From Lewinellaceae bacterium (GTDB taxonomy: Bacteria; Bacteroidota; Bacteroidia; Chitinophagales; Saprospiraceae), in NCBI GenBank assembly GCA_020636025.1, contig JACJYQ010000009.1:1-64000 (forward strand): 64,000 nt of DNA, given 5' to 3'. Positions 18,201-27,200 of this stretch are shown piece after piece (position 1 is the stretch's first letter; every line of letters begins with the position of its first letter). Under the pieces are notes generated by a model. The model was given only the letters and a program-made list of their open reading frames with translations. It searched no databases and had not been told where the DNA came from. A program made the translations under genes and the position numbers.

Positions 18201-21200
18201 CAGGCAGTCCAGCCGTGTTGCAGGGTTGGATTGACTTCAACGGTAATGGTACTTTTGAACCTAATGAACAATTGACAACGGGTGACTTCGCTCCATCAGG
18301 TGCAAACGTTCCAAATGGAGGTTTGTCAAATGTAACCTTGTGTTTTGATGTTCCTACTGGAGCTACCTTCCAGGGTGGCGCTGCATTCTCCCGTTTCCGT
18401 CTGTCGCCAATGGGTGGATTAACACCATTTGGTGGTGGCGTTGACGGTGAGGTAGAGGATTATAAACTAACGCTGGATAAGGTAGGTAACCTGGTTTGGC
18501 GTGATTACAACATTGATGGTATTCAGAATGAACCTGCCAATGCGGGTATTAATGGTGTTCAGATTCAACTAACCTGGTTTGGTGCCGACGGTGTTGTTGG
18601 TGGAGGCGATGATGTTAATTATGCTACCACGACGGCCAATATGGGTGGAAATGATGGTGTATATATGTTTATAGGTTTGATTCCTGGCGCGTATAAAATC
18701 AGCTTGCCAACGGCCCCTCCCGGCATTCCAACTCAGCTGAATGTTGGAAATGATGTACAGGACTCCGACGATCCTAATGGAGTAATGGTGATGATCACTA
18801 ACCCAACGGGTCTGATCACTGGAGAAAATGGTATGTCAGATAACCCAGGCGGCTCCAACGGTTTTGCCGACAATCAGGATGATATTAGCTATGACTTTGG
18901 TTTTGCCGGACTAGATTACGGTGACTTGCCGGATTCTTATGGAACTACCTCGGCATCAAACGGCCCGGTAGCTGCAGTCACCCCGGATCTGTATCTCGGC
19001 ACTTGTATAGATAGTGAAACTGAAGGTCAACCTGAAGCTATGGCTGGCGCCATGTCTGGCGGTGACGATGGAAATGTTGGAGGTACCAATTTCGGTACGT
19101 GTGCCAACCCTGGCGATGATGAAAATGGCATCAGGTTCATTACACCTTTGGTTCCTGGAACCCAGGCTTGTATTGAAGTAACTGCTCACAACGATCTTGA
19201 TGATCCCGCCGTTTTGCAAGGTTGGATCGATTTCAACGGAAACGGAGCTTTCAATGCTGGTGAAGAGTTGAACACACTTGATTTCGCTCCAGCAGGTGTG
19301 TCTATACCTGTAGGTGGCGTTACAAATGCTGTTTACTGCTTCATGGTTCCGGCAACTGCGACCTTCGACGGTGGAAATGTATTCTCTCGTTTCCGTCTGT
19401 CTTCTGAAGGTGGACAAATGTCGGGCAACCCTCCGGGATCAACTCCTGATCTGGGTGAGGTGGAAGATTATAAAAATTCTCTTGCCAAAATCGGTAATCT
19501 CGTTTGGTGGGATTACGATAATGATGGCGTACAAGATGCCGGTGAACCTGGTATCAACAACACCGATGTTCAATTGACCTATCTTGGTCAAGACGGACAG
19601 CCTGGTGGTGGGGATGACATCATTTACACCACAACCACTTCAAATATGAATGGTTCTGACGGTGTTTACATGTTCCTGGGACTTCTTCCTGGCGCTTATA
19701 AGCTAAGTGTAATCAATGTGCCCTCAGGTTTCATTCCAACGAAACTAAACATGGGTTCAGATGTAACAGATGCTGACGATCCTGCTGGCGTTATGGTGAT
19801 GATCCCTGATCCGGTGAACTTGCCAACCAATGAGAACGGTTTGGCTGATAACCCGGGTGGAAACAACAATTTCCCGGACAATCAGGATGATCTGACTTAT
19901 GACTTTGGTTATGCGGCTGTAGATTACGGTGATGCACCTGACAGCTACGGAACTGATAACAATAACAATGGCGCCGTGCATTTGGTGAATCCAAACCTGT
20001 ACCTAGGTACCTGTATCGATGGTGACAACGATGGACAGCCTGACCCTATGGCCGGTTTGATGTCAGGTGGTGATGATAACAACAACACAGTAGCTCTGGT
20101 TGGAAACTGCGGAACCGGTGATGATGAAAATGGCGTAGTGTCATTCGAAACTCCGATGATCCCTGGTTATCCTGCCTGCATCCGTGTTACGGCAGTGAAT
20201 ACAACTGGTTCTAATGCTATTCTGCAAGGGTGGGTTGACTGGAATGGAAATGGCACGTTTGATGCCAATGAAGAACTGACAACGGGAGCATTTGCTCCAG
20301 CCGGTGCGGTAGTGCCCAATGGCGGTGTAGTAAATATGCTGTATTGCTTCGACGTACCAACCACTGCAGTATTTGCAAACGGTAATGCTTTCAGCAGATT
20401 CCGTTTGTCTCAAAACGGTGGACTTGGTCCAAATGGTCCTTCTCTAAATGATCCACTGCCAATTGGTGAGGTAGAAGATTACAAAACACCATTGGCTAAG
20501 GTGGGTAACCTGGTGTGGAATGACTGGAACAACAACGGTGTACAGGACGAACCAGGCAATGCCGGTTTGAACAACGTGGAAGTTGATCTGGTATGGGCCG
20601 GTCCTGACCTTGCGTTCAATACACCTGATGACCAAACCTATGTGACCAACACTGCGAACATGGGTGTAGATGGACAGTATATGTTCTGGGGCCTTATTCC
20701 CGGTCCATACAAACTGTTATTGCCAAATATCCCTGCAAACTTTATCCCAACCCAGTTAAACCAGGGTTCGGATGTAACAGATGCTGACGATCCAGCCGGA
20801 CAAATGGTGATGATCCCTGATCCTATCAATTTGCCTTTGGGTGAAAACGGAACAGGTGACAATCCAAACGATTTCTTCCCGGATCCTCAAAATGATATTA
20901 CCCTCGACTTCGGTTTGATCACTACTGATTTTGGTGACCTTCCGGATTCTTACGGTACCACCGATGCTTCTCCAAATGACGGAGCCGTTCACGTTGTAAA
21001 CCCGAATTTGAAACTCGGTGCTTGTGAAGATGGTGAACTCGACGGAAATCCCGAGCCTATGGCCGGATTGATGAGCGGTGGCGATGACAATACAGGTGGT
21101 GCTGCCGTTGACGGAACAGCTTCCACTTGCGGCGATGACGAAGACGGTATTGTGTTCGAAAGTCCAATGGTACCTGGTTACCAGGCTTGCGTTCGAGTAA

Positions 21201-24200
21201 CAGCCATGAATATGTTCCAGGCTGATGCCGTATTGCAAATGTGGATTGACTACAATGGCGACGGCGATGTAAACGACGCAAACGAGGCGGTTACATCCGG
21301 TTCCTTCAGTGGCCCGGGTGGTGGCGCTGTTGTGCCTGCAGGTGGTTTGTCGAACGCACAATTGTGCTTTGACGTGCCTGCTACTGCGATTTTTGCGGAA
21401 GGTTCTGCACGCGTACGTGTTCGTATCAGCCCATCAGGTAACCTCAGCCCGAACGGACCGGAAAATATGCCGTTCCCGATCGGTGAGGTAGAAGACTACA
21501 AAGTGCCGATGGCTAAAATCGGCAACTACGTATGGAACGATAACAACAACGATGGCATTCAGAATGAACCAGGGGCAAATGGCCTGAACAACGTACTGGT
21601 TCAACTGGTATGGGCAGGTCCCGACGGTGATTTCAATACCGCCGGTGATAATAAAACCTTTACCACTACCACATCATCAATGAATGGTGTGAACGGTCAG
21701 TACATGTTCTGGGGACTCACTTCAGGTGCCTATAAACTCAGTGTGCCAACCAACCCTACAGGATTTATCCCAACTCAGTTGAACATTGGCTCGGATGTAA
21801 CAGATGCCGATGACCCAACCGGTGTAATGGTGATGATCCCGAACCCGATCAACCTGCCAATCAATGAAAATGGTACAGGTGATCTGCCGGGTGGTTTCAA
21901 CGGATATCCTGATAACCAGGATGACCTGACTTATGACTTTGGATATGTAAGCGTTGACTATGGTGATTTGCCAAATACATACGGTACCACCATTGCGCTG
22001 AATGGTCCAAAACACATTGTGAATCCAAACCTGAAACTTGGTCCATCTGTTGACGGTGAACTCGACGGTCAGCCAGAAGCCATGGCAGGTTTGATGAGCG
22101 GTGGTGACGATGGCAACAACGGTGGCTACAACGAAGGTGGCGCCGGCGATGACGAAAACGGTATTACATTCCTCACGCCAATGATCCCTGGTTACGAAGC
22201 TTGTATTCGTGTAAATACCATGAATACCCTTGGTGGAACAGCCGTGCTTCAAGCATGGATCGATTTCAACGGTGATGGCGATGTAAACGACGCCGGAGAG
22301 CAGTTAAATACAGGTTCTTTTGCCGCGGCAGCACCAGGTGCTATTGTACCAGCGGGTGCCAATGTAAATACTGATTTCTGCTTTACTGTGCCTGCTACGG
22401 CAACCTTCCAGGGTGGCCAGGCATTCGTACGCTTCCGTTTGAGCCCAAGTGGTGGCTTGAGTGCAGGTGGTCCAAACCTGATGCCATTCCCAATTGGTGA
22501 GGTTGAAGATTACAAAGTGCCGCTTGCAAAAGCCGGTAACCTGGTATGGATAGATGCCAACGTGGATGGTTTGCAAACGCAACCACTTGAAATTCCACTT
22601 GGTATTAACGATGTAACCGTGGAGCTGCAATGGGCAGGTCCTGACGGCAACTTCAATACAACAGTCGACAACAGAACCTATACAGATATTACCGCTACCG
22701 AGAATGGTGTGAATGGTAAATATCTCTTCTGCGGTCTTATTCCGGGTAATTACAAAATGGTGGTTCCTCCATTTGGCTATGTTCCAACCTTGATCATAGA
22801 TGCCAATGGTAACAGCCAGGATGTAATTGATGCCGACGATCCGGTTGGTGTAATGTTTACCGTGCCTAATCCGCCGACAACATTGCCTGTCAACGAAAAT
22901 GGAATTGGAGACAACCCATTGGTAATCAATGGCTTCCCTGACAATCAGGCAGATTTCACTTTCGACTTTGGTTATCTCGGGTTTGATTTTGGTGATTTGC
23001 CAGAAAGTTATGCTACTACACAGGCCGCTACCGGTGCTGTGCATACAGTAACTCCTAATCTGTATCTCGGTCCATGCGTTGATATTGACCTGGATGGTCA
23101 ACCAGAAGCCATGGCCGGATTTATGACAGGTGGTGACGATGGCAATGCCGGTCCGGGCGCACTCGGCACTTGCTCACCATTGGCTGATGATGAAAACGGT
23201 ATTACGTTCCCAACACCACTGATCCCGGGCAATACTGCTTGTGTGAAAGTGACTGCCAGAAACCAAACCGGTGGTCCTGCCTTCCTGCAGGCCTGGATTG
23301 ATTTCAACGGCAACGGTACATTTGAAGCAAATGAACAACTCACTACCGGTGACTTTGCTCCAGCGGGCGCTACCATTCCAAACAATGGTGTAACTGCACA
23401 GAATTTCTGCTTTGATGTTCCGGCTACTGCCAGCTTCAACGGTGGTAATCTGTTTGCTCGTTTCCGCTTGTCTCAGAACGGAGGCGTTGGTCCAACCGGG
23501 CCAGCCATTCCAGGCAACGGACAGTTTCCGAACGGTGAAGTGGAAGATTACAAACTTCCGCTGGCCCTTATTGGCAACTACGTTTGGATGGACAATCCTG
23601 ACATCGAAGGTGACCAGGATGCTTCTGAAATGCCACTGGCTAATGTGAAAATTAACCTTACCTGGGCTGGTGAAGACGGTGTGTTCCAGACTGCTTCGAA
23701 CAGCGCCACTCCTGCCGGTGATGATAAGGTGTATATGTACACAACTGATGCTACTGGATACTACGAATTCCGTGGTCTGATCCCGAATTCTAACTACCGT
23801 ATCCTGCCACACAAATACACCGCTCCAAATGGTGTAGCTGGCGCCAGCATCAATCCGGTGGATAAAATTTTGACTATTCCAAATCTGCCTGCAGATGATA
23901 ACATCGACAGTGATGGTGCTCCGTTGATTTCTGTAAACATTCCAAACCTGACTACCAATTTGCTGGTAACTGGTGAAAATGGCTTACAAGACAACCGCCC
24001 AACCGGCTTCCCTGACAACCAGAACCAGATCAATCTGGACTTTGGATTTATCGATGAGCCTGAGATCGCTGCTGCCATGGCTATTAAAGGTTTCGAAGAA
24101 ACCAGCTGCGGTCATTTTGGTGTGATCATGGATCTGTGCATCAAGAATAACAGCACAGCGCCTTTGGCTAATTTGCAAGCCATGCTGGATCTGGCTGGTA

Positions 24201-27200
24201 CCAATGCCTATGGATCAGCCTTCCTGGGTATGCTTGGTGCTCCGGAAATTGTTTTCAGCGATGCTCAGCAGAATCCAGTCCTGAATGGCAACTATACAGG
24301 TAGCTCTGCGGCTCCTGGAAAGAACCTGTTTAATGGCACATCAGGATTGTTGTGGCCAGGCGAACAGATCTGTATCCGAGTCCGTTTCGATGTGGATCCG
24401 CTGGCAAATGGGGCGCCTGCTCAGCCAAAAGCACAGGCTATGGTTAGTGGAAAGGCGCAAAATTTCCAGGGTGTTCCAATTCCTGATTACTGGAATGGAG
24501 GTGCTCAGTATATGGCCATGGACCTGTCTGATGACGGAACCGATCCTATGAGCAGCAACCCGGATGCTCCGAGCGATAAAGGAACTTTCGATGATCCTAC
24601 CTTGCTTGGAAACTGCTGGTTGACTACGCAGAATATGGTTTGCAACGACTTTATCTACATTTCAATGGATGCCGATTGCAATGCATTCCTGCAACCTTCC
24701 GGCTTGCTGGAGGGAGAAGATCCAAACTGCGATGAGGATAACTACCCATTGGGTGGATTCTTCAAGATCACCATTACAGATGCTCAGGGACTTCAGGTGC
24801 CAAATCCGGTACCTCCGTCTTACATCGGTAAAACTTTACAATACAGCGTGAAACACATCATGAGCTGTAACTCTTGCTGGGGCAACTTCAAAATTGAAGA
24901 TAAACTGCCTCCAGTTGTAGCTTGTGAAGATATTCACCTGAATTGTGCCGTAACCAATTATGATCCTGCTTATCTGGAAAATGTATTGGGTATTGGCGCT
25001 GCATTCCCGGATATCACAGAGTGTTCTAATTTCAACACAACACATGTGGACACCTGGCACGACCTCGCCTGTGGCGAAGGCTTCAACGGTCAGGATGACC
25101 TCAGTGCTTATGTAGAGCGCAAATGGCAGGTGATTGATCAGTACGGTAATGGAAGCACTTGTGTACAATACATCTATTTCCACCGTCTGCATGTACCAGA
25201 TGTATTCTATCCGGATGATGCCATTGTATCATGTACGAATGTGAATACTGACCCTTCCAACACCGGAGCTCCTTATGTAGAGTTTAATGGACAGCAATGG
25301 CCATTGTCTCCAAATGTTGGTTTCTGTGAAATGAGTGTGACCTACACAGATGCACACATTCCTGTTTGCGATGGAACGTACAAGATCGAACGTACATGGC
25401 GCGTACACGACTGGTGTTCACCCACCAGCCCATTCCCGCCATTGTACAATCCGTTCTACTACATCCAAATCATTACGGTAATGGATAACCAGGGCCCGGT
25501 TATTGCCTGCCCTGCCAATCTGAAAGTAACCACCGATCCATTCCAGTGCTGCGCCACCGTGGATCTGCCGGATGCTTTGATCGAGGACAATTGTTCAAGA
25601 GTGAACAACATTGCGGCGATGATTATTCCGCATGAGTTCTACACGGGCGATCCGTTGCCAATGGTAACTGCCGGCGGTACCCTGTCTGATTTCCCTGGCA
25701 ACAACTGGTGGGATCTGGATACTCTGGGTAAATGGGGATATACTCCTTGTCTGCCATTGGGTACACATACCGTTATTTACACTGCTGAAGATGATTGTGG
25801 AAACACCGGAACCTGTGAGTTTAACCTGACAGTTGCCGACTTGATACCTCCGGTTGCAGCTTGCGACCAAAGCACTACCGTAGCCATTGGAGTTGACGAT
25901 CCGCACGATTGCTACACTCCGGAAGATGGTTGTGACGGCGCTGGTGTAACCTGGGTTAAAGCCACAACATTTGACGATGGCTCTTATGATGAGTGCAGCC
26001 AGTTGAAGTTTACCATCCGCCGGATGGCGCCATACACTGATTGTATAAACAACCTGAGTCATGATCCTTGCTATCCAGGTGGTGAAAGTGAGTTTGGTAT
26101 AGCGACTGCTGAGTCCGACTCTATTAAGTTCTACTGCTGCGAGGTAGGTACTACCCAAACGGTAATCCTGCGTGTTTACCAGGTTGATGTAAACGGTAAT
26201 TTCATTAATGGAATAGATGGCACACCATTGTACAATGAGTGTATGATACAGGTAGGTGTTCAGGATAAAACAAAACCTGTTTGTCAGTCACCATCCAATG
26301 TTACCGTTACTTGTGAACAGTTCGACCCAAGTCTTTGGTTGTATGGAAAAGCTGAACTGTTGGATAACTGCTGTCTTGATGAGACAAAAGTTTATCAGGG
26401 TCAGTGTGGTTTGACACACTCTGTAAACTACTCACAGTTTGATACAGTTTGTAACAAGGGTACGATCGTTCGCACGTTCCGTGCTTTCGACTGCCATGGC
26501 AACAGTAGCCAGTGTACACAGCGTATCGTTGTTAACTACGAACAGGATTACTATGTACGCTTCCCGAACGACGTTATTGTTACGGTATGTGACGGAACGG
26601 GTAACTATGGAGAACCAACCTTCTTTGGAGAAGATTGCGAACTCCTGGGTGTAAGTTTTGAGGACGAGGTGTTTACGGTTGTACCAGATGCCTGCTTCAA
26701 GATTGAACGACACTGGAGAGTTATTAACTGGTGTACCTACGATCCGAACGGAATCTGTATAGATGTTCCGAACCCATCACCTAACGCGATAGCCAACCAT
26801 CCGTCTAACCTGCCAGGTCCGATCGTATCACCGATCCAGACATCAGGCGACCCATGGAAATCTACCATCGTTAAAGTGAAGTCTACGGATCCAAGTTCGA
26901 CCAACTACTCGATCTATTACGACCCGAACGCAAACTGTTACACATACAAGCAGATCATCAAGGTGATTGATACGGAAGATCCAATCATTAACGATTGTCC
27001 GTCTTCTCCGGTTACGATCTGTGACGTAACGGATAATGATCCACAGTTGTGGAATGCGTCTTACTGGTGGGATAACGCCAACCAAAGCCACGATCTTTGC
27101 GAAGCACCATCAGACATTTGCATCACCGCTACAGATCTTTGTTCAGGCGCCAACATCAACATCGAGTACCAGTTGTTCCTGGATCTCGACGGCGATGGCG

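Noticed and set aside
22304..23101. 265-codon open frame on the minus strand inside the giant adhesin, with similar ones at 25595, 23174 and 20756
   Set aside because: They lie antisense to an undoubted coding repeat region and share its period. The composition is an artefact of codon bias in the sense strand; no signal or motif.
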